NCBI GenBank assembly: GCA_019412865.1
Contig: DXOJ01000208.1
Location: forward strand, 1-6,236
DNA length: 6,236 bases
DNA from: Bacteroides sp.
Lineage (GTDB): Bacteria; Bacteroidota; Bacteroidia; Bacteroidales; Bacteroidaceae
Reading direction: 5' to 3'
The translations under genes and the position numbers were made by a program. The notes beneath the pieces were generated by a model, which was given only the letters and a program-made list of their open reading frames with translations, was not told the DNA's origin and made no database searches. Below are positions 1-5,735 of the stretch, piece after piece (the first letter of the stretch is position 1; each line of letters opens with the position of its first letter).

Positions 1-448
1 CGTCTTTGATTTTTTTCTTGTCGGTACACTTTGAAAGGAAAGCGTTCAGGTAGTGGTCATTCAGCTTGCGCATGACCTCCAACGTAGACTCAATATCAGC
101 GACTTTTCCGCATGCGCCCCCGCTGACTTGGTGAATCATAAAAAGTCCGTTAGCGGGCATGGAAAATGATGTACAGTTAATAGCGACGTATGTTGCCGCA
201 CTAGCTACCAGTGCACCACCTTCACCTGTAATTTTGCCGGGAAACCTCTTGATCACGTTCACGATCTCATTAGCTTCGAAGCATTCACCACCGGGAGAAT
301 TGATATAGATGTGCACGTCTTTGATTCCTGATTTTATCAGTTGCTCAACCTTAGAAGTGAATTCCGCTTCCGTCTCCCTCCATTTTGATATCGTGCCTTT
401 GAGTTCAATCCGGGCACGTCCGTTTTCCGCTGTTGCAGTCAGATTCAT
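1..448 (-). CDS. ClpP-like prohead maturation protease, N-terminal part (truncated by window edge)
   Basis: This gene reads leftward from an ATG at 448-446. An in-frame stop at 469-467 fixes the start close to there. The 149 visible residues have the ClpP/crotonase-like fold signature of phage head proteases: a first strand (RIELKGTI, about 13-20), then YINSPGG (48-54, the oxyanion-forming glycines), then GALVASAAT (78-86) with candidate nucleophile Ser83, then GLFMIHQ (101-107) with candidate general base His106. The third catalytic residue, normally an Asp further on, lies beyond the window. In tailed phages this enzyme cleaves scaffold and coat protein inside the prohead, and is often fused to or followed by scaffold and major capsid genes; those would lie further left. 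It is transcribed away from the terminase-portal operon, so the head genes are split around 449-650. A bacterial housekeeping ClpP is unlikely given the sequence style (an ASAAT active site rather than ASM) and the neighbours. Confidence 0.88.
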   Translation of the reverse strand, partial: MNLTATAENGRARIELKGTISKWRETEAEFTSKVEQLIKSGIKDVHIYINSPGGECFEANEIVNVIKRFPGKITGEGGALVASAATYVAINCTSFSMPANGLFMIHQVSGGACGKVADIESTLEVMRKLNDHYLNAFLSKCTDKKKIKD

Positions 449-474
449 TTTCGCGATATTTAAAATTCATGCTG

Positions 475-507
475 CAAAATTGGAAAAGGAAAGGCGGGTA
501 CGGAAAA
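475..507 (-). promoter_or_regulatory. Candidate leftward promoter of the head protease operon
   Basis: On the minus strand, CAATTTTG (482 down to 475) is a one-mismatch version of the Bacteroidetes -7 element TAnnTTTG and ends 26 nt before the protease ATG at 448. TTTTCC (507 down to 502) starts 25 nt upstream of it. That is the same offset as in the rightward candidate at 594-626, so the two promoters would sit as mirror images at the edges of the repeat array. Confidence is low for the single motif and somewhat higher because of the shared geometry. Confidence 0.35.
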
Positions 508-603
508 AGCGTTTTCAAGTTGGAAAAAAAACAGTGTTAACAAGGACGTATTTTTTCCAACTTGGAAAGAATACGTTCCAACATGAAAAGCCATTTTCCA
601 CAG
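480..603. repeat. Phased 20-21 bp array of TTGGAAAA / TTTTCCAA half-sites (putative operator array)
   Basis: When the sequence is cut at 480, 500, 520, 541, 562 and 583, each row tends to begin with TTGGAAAA (480-487, 520-527; variants ACGGAAAA at 500-507, TTGGAAAG at 562-569, ATGAAAAG at 583-590). Several rows end with TTTTCCAAC or a variant (TTTTCAAG 512-519, TTTTCCAAC 553-561, TTCCAAC 576-582, TTTTCCAC 594-601). The junctions therefore form palindromes: the best is TTTCCAACTTGGAAA at 554-568, with a degenerate copy at 512-527. The spacing is about two helical turns, so successive sites would face the same side of the DNA. This is what a cooperative dimeric DNA-binding protein would use. 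The repeat is directly visible; the regulatory role is inferred. Confidence 0.65.
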
Positions 604-626
604 GTGGTGTTGAAATCTGACCTTTG
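594..626 (+). promoter_or_regulatory. Candidate rightward promoter of the terminase-portal operon
   Basis: GACCTTTG at 619-626 matches the Bacteroidetes -7 consensus TAnnTTTG at seven of the eight positions (n counted as a match) and ends 24 nt before the ATG at 651. No good -33 TTTG box is seen. Instead the last repeat half-site, TTTTCC at 594-599, starts 25 nt upstream of the -7 candidate. This would suit an activator-dependent phage promoter. The call is inferred from motif and geometry only. Confidence 0.35.
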
Positions 627-650
627 CTTGCGTAAAAGAAAGGAAGCGAT

Positions 651-1166
651 ATGCCAAGCAAAGAGTACTACCGTAAATTAAAGAAGGAAGCGCACGACCT
701 TTATGTAAGGGATGGAATGATGTGCAAGGAGATTTCCGAACGTATCAACGTGTCGGAAAGGTCTGTGTCTAATTGGATCAATGAAAATGACGCACTTTGG
801 AAAAAAGAACGGCAGGCATCTGTTATTTCGTCACAAAAACAGGGTGACAACCTGAAGCAGATTATCAACATTCTTGCGGATCAAAAACTGGAACTGTTGC
901 GCATGATTGACGAAGCCATTGCAGAAGGTGAGAGTGACAAGGTGCTGGAACTGCGGAAACAAGCGGCTACGCTTGATAACAGCGTGGCGCAATGGGGTAA
1001 CCAGCTCAAAGAGGTAGACAAAAAGAACCGGATAACACTGGCTATATACATTGATGTAATGGGCAGGATATTCGATGCGATGAAGGCATACAATGCCGAA
1101 CTTTACTTCAAAACACTGGACTTTCAGGAGAACCACCTTTATGAAGCCGCAAAAATGTTAGGATAA
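651..1166 (+). CDS. Phage terminase small subunit-like protein with N-terminal helix-turn-helix
   Basis: This 171-residue protein is the first gene of the rightward operon and lies directly upstream of the terminase large subunit, the usual place for the small subunit that recognises the packaging site and loads the motor. Residues about 13-46 form a helix-turn-helix of the transposase/terminase type: the stretch from HDLYVRDG, then CKEISERINVSERSVSNWI (25-43). Residues about 60-125 are strongly helical with heptad-like spacing, fitting the oligomerisation region of small terminases. The C-terminal 45 residues are less clear and may contact the large subunit. The ATG at 651 is supported by a purine-rich ribosome binding site, AAAGGAAG at 639-646. 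The start is unlikely to be further upstream, because the repeat array lies there. It does not clearly look like Mu gp27, so the family is assigned mainly from the HTH plus position. Confidence 0.75.
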   Translation: MPSKEYYRKLKKEAHDLYVRDGMMCKEISERINVSERSVSNWINENDALWKKERQASVISSQKQGDNLKQIINILADQKLELLRMIDEAIAEGESDKVLELRKQAATLDNSVAQWGNQLKEVDKKNRITLAIYIDVMGRIFDAMKAYNAELYFKTLDFQENHLYEAAKMLG

Positions 1167-2704
1167 TGAAAGTCGAAGATAGCAAAGCCCTCAAAGAGTA
1201 TCAGGAGAAGCTAAAGCGTGCGCGGTGCACAGGCAACTTGATTGATCCGGACGAATCACTGACAGTTCGGATGAACCGCATACAGCGTGCAAAAAGTGAT
1301 GTCAAATACCTTGTCGAGACTTATCTTCCCCATTATGCAACCGCAGACTGTGCGGACTTTCAGATCGCGCATGCCAACAAGGTAATGAACGATCCTATTT
1401 ACAAAGGCTATGCGGAATGGGGACGCGGACTTGCAAAATCGGTATGGAACGACGTGATTATTCCTTTATGGCTATGGATCAATGGTGAGACACATTATAT
1501 GTGTATCGTTTCCGATACGTTTGATCGCGCGTGTGACTTGTTGGAAGATATACGCGCGGAGTTCGAAGCAAACGAGTTACTGAAGCATGACTTTGGCGAA
1601 CAGTATAATCCCGGATATTGGGAGAAGGGAAACTTCGTGACGATGAACGGGTTTATTTGTAAGGCGTTCGGTGCGAAGCAAAAGGTTCGTGGACTCCGTA
1701 AGGGTGCACATCGTCCTGACTTGTGGGTGGTTGACGACTTGGAGACACCACAGACAATCAAAAATAACCGGATGCAGGATGATTATGCGGACTGGATAGA
1801 AGCGGACGTACTGGCAACCATGACGGGAAAACGCAGGCGTCTGATAGGTGCAAACAACCGCTTTGCGTCCCGTATGGTACAAACTATTCTTAAACAACGG
1901 CATCCCGATTGGGACTGGCATTTGGTGAAAGCCTACGACCCGGTAACGTATGAACCTGCGTGGAAGTCAATGTATTCCGCACAGTTCTATCGGCAACAGG
2001 AAAAGGATATGGGTATTCTTGCGGCACATGCGGAGTACAATCATGTTCCACTTGTCAAGGGTAAAATATTCAAGCCCGAAATGGTGAAGTGGGGAAAGCT
2101 CCCTGACCTGCACATAATGAATGCGATTGTAGCACATTGGGACATTGCGTATGCCGGAACAGATACGAGTGACTTTAATGCCTGTAAGATTTGGGGACGG
2201 CACAAGAACGATTTTTGGCTGATAGACGGATTCGTAAAGCAGTCAAAGATGAAACTCTGCGTACAGTGGATGTGCATGAAGCAGGCTGAATTCAAGGCAA
2301 AGGACATTATTTGCTTTTGGCAGTATGAATCCCAATTTTGGAACGATGAAGTGAAACGTATCATAGGGGAAGCCGAAACGGAGACAGGTGTAGAGCTGAA
2401 CTTAGTCCCGGTACAGACTCCCAAAACAACAAATAAGGTACTTCGCATGATAAGCATGCATCCATATTATCAAAATTCCCGGATGCATGTCAACGAGGAA
2501 CTGAAAGCAAACCCGGACATTGCTGTCGGTTTAAAGCAATTATATGCTGTCGAACCCGGCATGACAGAACATGACGATAGCCCTGACGCTGACGAACAGG
2601 CTGTGAAAAAGCTGGAGATATACACTGACACTCCACAATCGGAAGACGAACCCGCGACACGACCGTGGAAAGCGGGACGATATAAACGTAAATACACTTG
2701 GTAA
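1166..2704 (+). CDS. Phage terminase large subunit (Mu gp28-like packaging ATPase and nuclease)
   Basis: This 512-residue protein is the motor that drives DNA into the prohead through the portal and cuts it. The N-terminal ATPase shows a Walker A-like loop, WGRGLAKS (85-92; Lys91 and Ser92 bind phosphate), a Walker B strand LWVVDD (186-191), and a coupling-type motif LIGANN (226-231). The C-terminal RNase H-like nuclease shows HWDIAY with Asp326, a second acidic cluster DTSD (333-336), QYES with Glu388, and HDDSPDADEQ (469-478), the usual last metal-binding aspartate motif of large terminases. The tail is basic (GRYKRKYTW). The ATG overlaps the previous stop by one base (TAATG at 1164-1168), so it is probably translationally coupled to the small subunit; only a short AGGA precedes it. 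Length and motifs look intact. Confidence 0.93.
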   Translation: MKVEDSKALKEYQEKLKRARCTGNLIDPDESLTVRMNRIQRAKSDVKYLVETYLPHYATADCADFQIAHANKVMNDPIYKGYAEWGRGLAKSVWNDVIIPLWLWINGETHYMCIVSDTFDRACDLLEDIRAEFEANELLKHDFGEQYNPGYWEKGNFVTMNGFICKAFGAKQKVRGLRKGAHRPDLWVVDDLETPQTIKNNRMQDDYADWIEADVLATMTGKRRRLIGANNRFASRMVQTILKQRHPDWDWHLVKAYDPVTYEPAWKSMYSAQFYRQQEKDMGILAAHAEYNHVPLVKGKIFKPEMVKWGKLPDLHIMNAIVAHWDIAYAGTDTSDFNACKIWGRHKNDFWLIDGFVKQSKMKLCVQWMCMKQAEFKAKDIICFWQYESQFWNDEVKRIIGEAETETGVELNLVPVQTPKTTNKVLRMISMHPYYQNSRMHVNEELKANPDIAVGLKQLYAVEPGMTEHDDSPDADEQAVKKLEIYTDTPQSEDEPATRPWKAGRYKRKYTW

Positions 2705-2706
2705 CT

Positions 2707-3132
2707 ATGAAGTATATCAACATGGATGACCTGACAACCGTCATACAAAATCGGTTGCTGGTTGAAAGTATCGAAAAAGATGAAGAAGTCTTGGATGGAA
2801 TTGAAGACCTTGTCATCAGTGAAGTATCTGCTTACATAAGCGGTCGTTATGACGTGAAAAAGATATTCGGTGTTCCTCCGATACGGACAGGGTTATTAAT
2901 CCGGATAATATCCTGTATTACCGCCTTTCGTGCAGTAAGCCGGAATGCAGCCCGCAAAACGGGAAATAACCCGTTATCAGATATGAGCGACTGGGCTGAC
3001 CTTATGCTTGCCAAGTTACGTGACGGGATCATGTCGCTTCCTCCTGAAATTCCTTTGATAACGGACGAGGAAGGTAATGTAGAATCTCCCATTCTGTTTG
3101 GTCACACACGGAACAATGGATGGTTTCTTTAA
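2707..3132 (+). CDS. Mu gp36-like protein (DUF1320 family), probable head-tail connector or completion protein
   Basis: This 141-residue protein starts at the ATG at 2707, two bases after the terminase stop. A TTG in frame at 2698 would overlap the terminase and is less likely. The N-terminal half resembles the DUF1320/gp36 pattern: a first helix MDDLTTVIQNRL (6-17), then a helix running into the typical SAYISGRYDV (41-50), followed by hydrophobic helices (62-80) and an acidic-aromatic stretch SDWADLMLAKLRDGI (94-108) ending in a proline-rich turn. Proteins of this family act at the head-tail junction in Mu-like phages; the exact role is not firmly established. In Mu the gene lies after the major head gene, but here it sits between terminase and portal, which is a rearranged order. 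Tight spacing puts it in the same transcript. Confidence 0.72.
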   Translation: MKYINMDDLTTVIQNRLLVESIEKDEEVLDGIEDLVISEVSAYISGRYDVKKIFGVPPIRTGLLIRIISCITAFRAVSRNAARKTGNNPLSDMSDWADLMLAKLRDGIMSLPPEIPLITDEEGNVESPILFGHTRNNGWFL

Positions 3133-3164
3133 ATAGTTTTTAAACCGCTTTTAAAAGGTATGTT

Positions 3165-5711
3165 ATGTATAAGAAGTTAAGAGAAATATTCAGCTGGTTT
3201 CAGCAGAAAGCCATTCGTCGAATGAGTCTGAAAAATGTACTTAATGAGTATTATTTTCGGATGGATAGCAGTGGGACACAATCTTCGTCAGGTGCTGCTT
3301 ATAAACGACAGGCTATCGTCTACCGGGAAAAGACCATTGATGACTGGATCATGGCGGTAACTTCGGCAACCGATCCGGATGATCCCCGACGTGGCTTATT
3401 ATATCGGTTCTACCAATCGTTGTACAATGACGAGCATTTACAAACGACGATTGACAATCGTGTATTACCTGTACAACAGGCGGAGTTCAACCTTGTAGAT
3501 GACAATGATAATGAGGACGAGGAAGCGAAGAAGCTGCTGGATCGTCCGTGGTATCACCAATTAATCCGGATATGTTTTTTACACCAGATGCAGGGAGTCT
3601 CACTTGCCGACATTTCCCACCTTGATGAAAACTTGGAAATCAGCCATGTGGAAGAAGTTCCCATGTCCAACTATATCCCGCAACAGATGATAATCGTCAA
3701 GGAAGAGTCAGACAAAACCGGATGGTCATATAAGGACGGAGCACTTGAACCGTATTACGTTCAGTTCGGGAATGCGTGGGCTTTGGGTATGTTGAATGAG
3801 CTGGCAATTATCATGCTTGCCAAAAAACTGGGCTTAGGCTCGTGGATGAATTACATTGAGAAATACGGCATTCCGCCCGTCTTCGTTACTTCAGACAGAC
3901 AGGATAAAAAACGTTTGGACGAATTATTCGAGATGATGTTGGACTTCAGGAATAATTTCTTTGCAGTGTTGTCCGGAAATGAAAAGGTCGAGTATGGGAA
4001 AGAAGCCGGAGGAAACACGACTGATGCCTTTTTACCATTAGAAGAACGATGTGACAATCAAATCAGTAAGCGTTTGCTTGGTCAAACAGGTACGACCGAG
4101 AATGGAGCGTGGGAAGGGACGGCAGAAGTACATGAACGTGTTGAAAAGTCACGGCACGAATATGACAAGATGCTTTTCCAGTTCTATTTCAATTATATTA
4201 TTATCCCTAAGCTGGTAAAGATAAGCCCGGTATATAAACCGCTTGAAAGGCTGAAATTAAAGTGGGACGATACAGAAAGTTTGTCTATTACGGAATATAT
4301 CGAGGCGATTAACAAACTGGCTTATACCTTTGAATTTGACCACGAAGAGGTCGCAAAGAAAACGGGACTTCCGATCATTGGTCAAAAGAAAAATCCCGGT
4401 GGTGAGCAGCAGGGAGGAGCACTACCGAATCAGCCCAAAACAGACCCTCAAAAAAAAAAGACCGAACCGGACGATGAAGCGGTAACGTCACCCGTCATGG
4501 AAGCCGGGGAGTATGATTTCAGCGGCATCATCGGCAGGGTGATGAAACAAGTTTATGAGCGCAAGGTCAAAACGGGAGATATCGACGAGGAATTATTCAG
4601 GAAGACATACGAGGAACTGAATAAGAAGGCGGCTGAAGGATGGGGGAAAGATGACTATGATGATCCGGAACAGGCGGAAGAACCTCAACGGATACGTGAC
4701 AACTTGTTCAAGTTCTCCGGAGCGAAGACGTATCAGGAAATTAAGGAGATGAATGACGCTCTTTATGACGAGAAAGGCAAAAAACGATCTTATCAGGACT
4801 TTCGGGAAAAGGTAATGGCAATTCATAAAGACTATAATGAAAATTACCTTCGTACAGAATTTGAAACGGCAGAAACAAGTGGCAGGCGCGCCAGTGAATG
4901 GCAGGAATTCAAAGAGAATGCGGATATCATGCCTAATTTGAAATACGTGACTGCAGGAGATGAACGGGTAAGAGAGTCACATAAGATACTGGATGGTGTC
5001 ATAAAACCTATTAACGACCCGTTTTGGCTGCAGAACTACCCGCCCAACGGGTATCGGTGCAGATGCTATGTCGAGCAAACGGACGAACCGGAAACGCCTA
5101 CTACGCCTATTGTGACGATACCGGATGCCTTTGCAAATAACGTAGGTCAATCAGGTGAAATATTCACGGTCGCACATCCGTATTTTTCAATACCTGACGA
5201 ATATTGGGCAAAATTCAGGAAGGAAACGGAAAGAAGCAAGTTATATGCTCCTTATCATCGTGATCCGGAGTCGAAAGTGATGATCAGCGATTTTGCCGAC
5301 CCGAAAGATCTTGCAAAGAATGTCGAAAGTGCGCGTGTCATTTCAAAGGAGTTGAACATGAAGATTAAAATCCGCCCGCACATCAACGAGAACGGGATAA
5401 AGAACCCGGAATATTTGATTAACGAAAAGCTGGCAGACCTGAAGAATATTCAGGGATTAGGCGGAATTAAAAACGGGCTGGACAGCTCACGGAAACAGCA
5501 ATGTGAATTTACCGTTTTCAATCTTGATGCATTTGAAAGCATTAAGCCGGAAATGATACAGAATAAACTGAATGGGATATACAAGTTATATGGGGACAAG
5601 TTCTCCGGACAGCAGATGATATTCATTTATTCAGGAAAGGCTGTGAGAGTGTCTTGGAAAGACGTGAAAGCCGACAAGGTTACTAAGCTCTTAAAAGAAC
5701 TTCAGGAGTGA
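3165..5711 (+). CDS. Portal (Mu gp29-like, DUF935) - MuF minor head - BECR-type toxin fusion protein
   Basis: At 848 residues this is about twice the length of an ordinary portal and appears to be three proteins in one. Residues about 40-410 match the Mu gp29/DUF935 portal, the ring through which DNA enters: note NRVLPV (98-103), YIEKYGIPPVFV (230-241) and SKRLLGQTGTTENGAWEG (301-318). Residues 410-445 are a Pro/Gly/Gln/Lys linker encoded partly by a run of ten A's. Residues about 450-640 match MuF/SPP1-gp7 head morphogenesis proteins: TEFETAETSGRRASEW (564-579), YVTAGDERVRESH (594-606) and the hallmark PPNGYRCRCYVEQ (626-638). Residues about 660-848 are a separate domain, described in its own entry. 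The ATG at 3165 follows AAAAGG (3153-3158). The gap to the previous stop is 32 nt and AT-rich. The parts are confident as families; the fusion is unusual and could also reflect an indel in the homopolymer. Confidence 0.88.
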   Translation: MYKKLREIFSWFQQKAIRRMSLKNVLNEYYFRMDSSGTQSSSGAAYKRQAIVYREKTIDDWIMAVTSATDPDDPRRGLLYRFYQSLYNDEHLQTTIDNRVLPVQQAEFNLVDDNDNEDEEAKKLLDRPWYHQLIRICFLHQMQGVSLADISHLDENLEISHVEEVPMSNYIPQQMIIVKEESDKTGWSYKDGALEPYYVQFGNAWALGMLNELAIIMLAKKLGLGSWMNYIEKYGIPPVFVTSDRQDKKRLDELFEMMLDFRNNFFAVLSGNEKVEYGKEAGGNTTDAFLPLEERCDNQISKRLLGQTGTTENGAWEGTAEVHERVEKSRHEYDKMLFQFYFNYIIIPKLVKISPVYKPLERLKLKWDDTESLSITEYIEAINKLAYTFEFDHEEVAKKTGLPIIGQKKNPGGEQQGGALPNQPKTDPQKKKTEPDDEAVTSPVMEAGEYDFSGIIGRVMKQVYERKVKTGDIDEELFRKTYEELNKKAAEGWGKDDYDDPEQAEEPQRIRDNLFKFSGAKTYQEIKEMNDALYDEKGKKRSYQDFREKVMAIHKDYNENYLRTEFETAETSGRRASEWQEFKENADIMPNLKYVTAGDERVRESHKILDGVIKPINDPFWLQNYPPNGYRCRCYVEQTDEPETPTTPIVTIPDAFANNVGQSGEIFTVAHPYFSIPDEYWAKFRKETERSKLYAPYHRDPESKVMISDFADPKDLAKNVESARVISKELNMKIKIRPHINENGIKNPEYLINEKLADLKNIQGLGGIKNGLDSSRKQQCEFTVFNLDAFESIKPEMIQNKLNGIYKLYGDKFSGQQMIFIYSGKAVRVSWKDVKADKVTKLLKELQE
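4450..4459 (+). repeat. Ten-base poly-A run in the portal-MuF linker (putative slippage site)
   Basis: Ten consecutive A's encode part of Q429-K430-K431-K432 between the portal and MuF domains. If one base is gained or the ribosome slips by -1, reading meets TGA at 4475-4477. If one base is lost or the shift is +1, it meets TAA at 4483-4485. Either event gives a portal of roughly 435-440 residues, the size of a stand-alone portal. An in-frame ATG at 4497 (Met445) lies 12-20 nt downstream of these stops and could serve for reinitiation of the MuF part. The run and the stops are seen; the use of slippage is inferred. Confidence 0.6.
4797..5084 (+). other. MuF / SPP1 gp7-like minor head domain within the fusion protein
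   Basis: Residues about 545-640 of the 848-residue protein hold the conserved core of the phage head morphogenesis family. It has a helix with RTEFETAETSGRR, the strand-turn KYVTAGDERVRESHKILDG (593-611), and PPNGYRCRC (626-634) with two cysteines and a flanking Asn/Gly. In Mu (gp30) and SPP1 (gp7), proteins of this family are present in few copies inside the head and bind the portal. Fusing it to the portal keeps that partner relationship in cis. Confidence 0.85.
5142..5708 (+). other. C-terminal BECR-fold nuclease-toxin-like domain (MuF-C type)
   Basis: Residues about 660-848 follow the MuF hallmark after a Pro/Thr-rich linker (EPETPTTPIVTIP). They are unlike structural head proteins. The pattern is helix DLAKNVESARVISKELN (715-731), strand MKIKIRPHI (732-740), NPEYLINEKLADLK (747-760), a helix around GGIKNGLDSSRKQ (766-778), strand EFTVFNL (781-787), a long helix 794-810, then IFIYSGKAVRVSW (819-831). 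The order and the 'NPEYLI...G/E...AD-K' core resemble tRNA-nuclease domains of CdiA C-termini and of phage BECR (PBECR) toxins. Candidate catalytic or substrate residues are His739, Glu749, Asp758 and Lys760, by analogy only. Such domains on MuF proteins have been described as polymorphic toxins of temperate phages. No obvious immunity gene follows directly. Confidence 0.6.
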
Positions 5712-5735
5712 CAGCCGAAACTGACACTCCTGAAG
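5700..5735 (+). terminator. Strong hairpin overlapping the stop codon of the portal fusion gene (terminator-like)
   Basis: The 11-nt arm CTTCAGGAGTG (5700-5710) pairs perfectly with CACTCCTGAAG (5725-5735). After an A/A mismatch the stem continues with CAG/CTG (5712-5714 with 5721-5723) around the loop CCGAAA. The TGA stop at 5709-5711 lies inside the left arm. The tail is not a clean T-run (GGAGTTCTTGACTTTT), so termination may be partial, or the hairpin may protect or process the mRNA end. A second, shorter hairpin, ACTCC (5726-5730) with GGAGT (5736-5740), uses the same right arm and would compete with it. Confidence 0.6.

Larger units (their letters stand above)
446..650. promoter_or_regulatory. 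Divergent control region between protease and terminase operons
   Basis: This 202-bp non-coding stretch (449-650) separates two head-gene transcription units that start away from each other. It is A/T-rich and dominated by TTGGAAAA and its complement TTTTCCAA. Short open frames across it have a repetitive low-complexity translation with a seven-codon period, as expected from a non-coding 21-bp repeat. It most likely holds the promoters of both operons and the binding sites of a phage regulator. Mu uses dedicated activators (Mor, C) for its middle and late promoters, so an activator is a reasonable guess, but no regulator gene is visible here. Confidence 0.7.

Noticed and set aside
594..602. 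TTTTCCACA, one mismatch from a DnaA box (TTATCCACA)
   Set aside because: It fits better as a degenerate member of the 21-bp repeat array. No other DnaA boxes or origin-like features accompany it.
309..620. Open frame of 103 codons on the plus strand across the protease start and the intergenic region
   Set aside because: It is antisense to the protease for its first half, and the rest is a low-complexity translation of the 21-bp repeat. There is no family resemblance.
460..657. 65-codon minus-strand frame in the divergent region
   Set aside because: Its Phe/Gln-rich repeating translation only mirrors the TTTTCCAA repeat, and it overlaps the start of the terminase small subunit gene.
651..770. 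The helix-turn-helix protein as a transcriptional regulator binding the adjacent repeat array
   Set aside because: Its position before the large terminase and the long helical region fit a terminase small subunit better. A double role cannot be excluded, but nothing in the sequence shows it.
1495..2457. Several minus-strand open frames of 78-138 codons inside the terminase gene
   Set aside because: They are shadow frames opposite a gene with clear Walker and nuclease motifs. They overlap each other and show no recognisable domain.
2698..2706. TTG at 2698 as the start of the gp36-like gene
   Set aside because: It would overlap the terminase end, and the ATG at 2707 is better placed, two bases after the stop.
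3133..3164. TTTTTAAA / TTTTAAAA repeats between the gp36-like and portal genes, possibly a terminator
   Set aside because: Pairing is only short A/T and there is no GC stem, so it is more likely just an AT-rich unstructured leader before the portal start.
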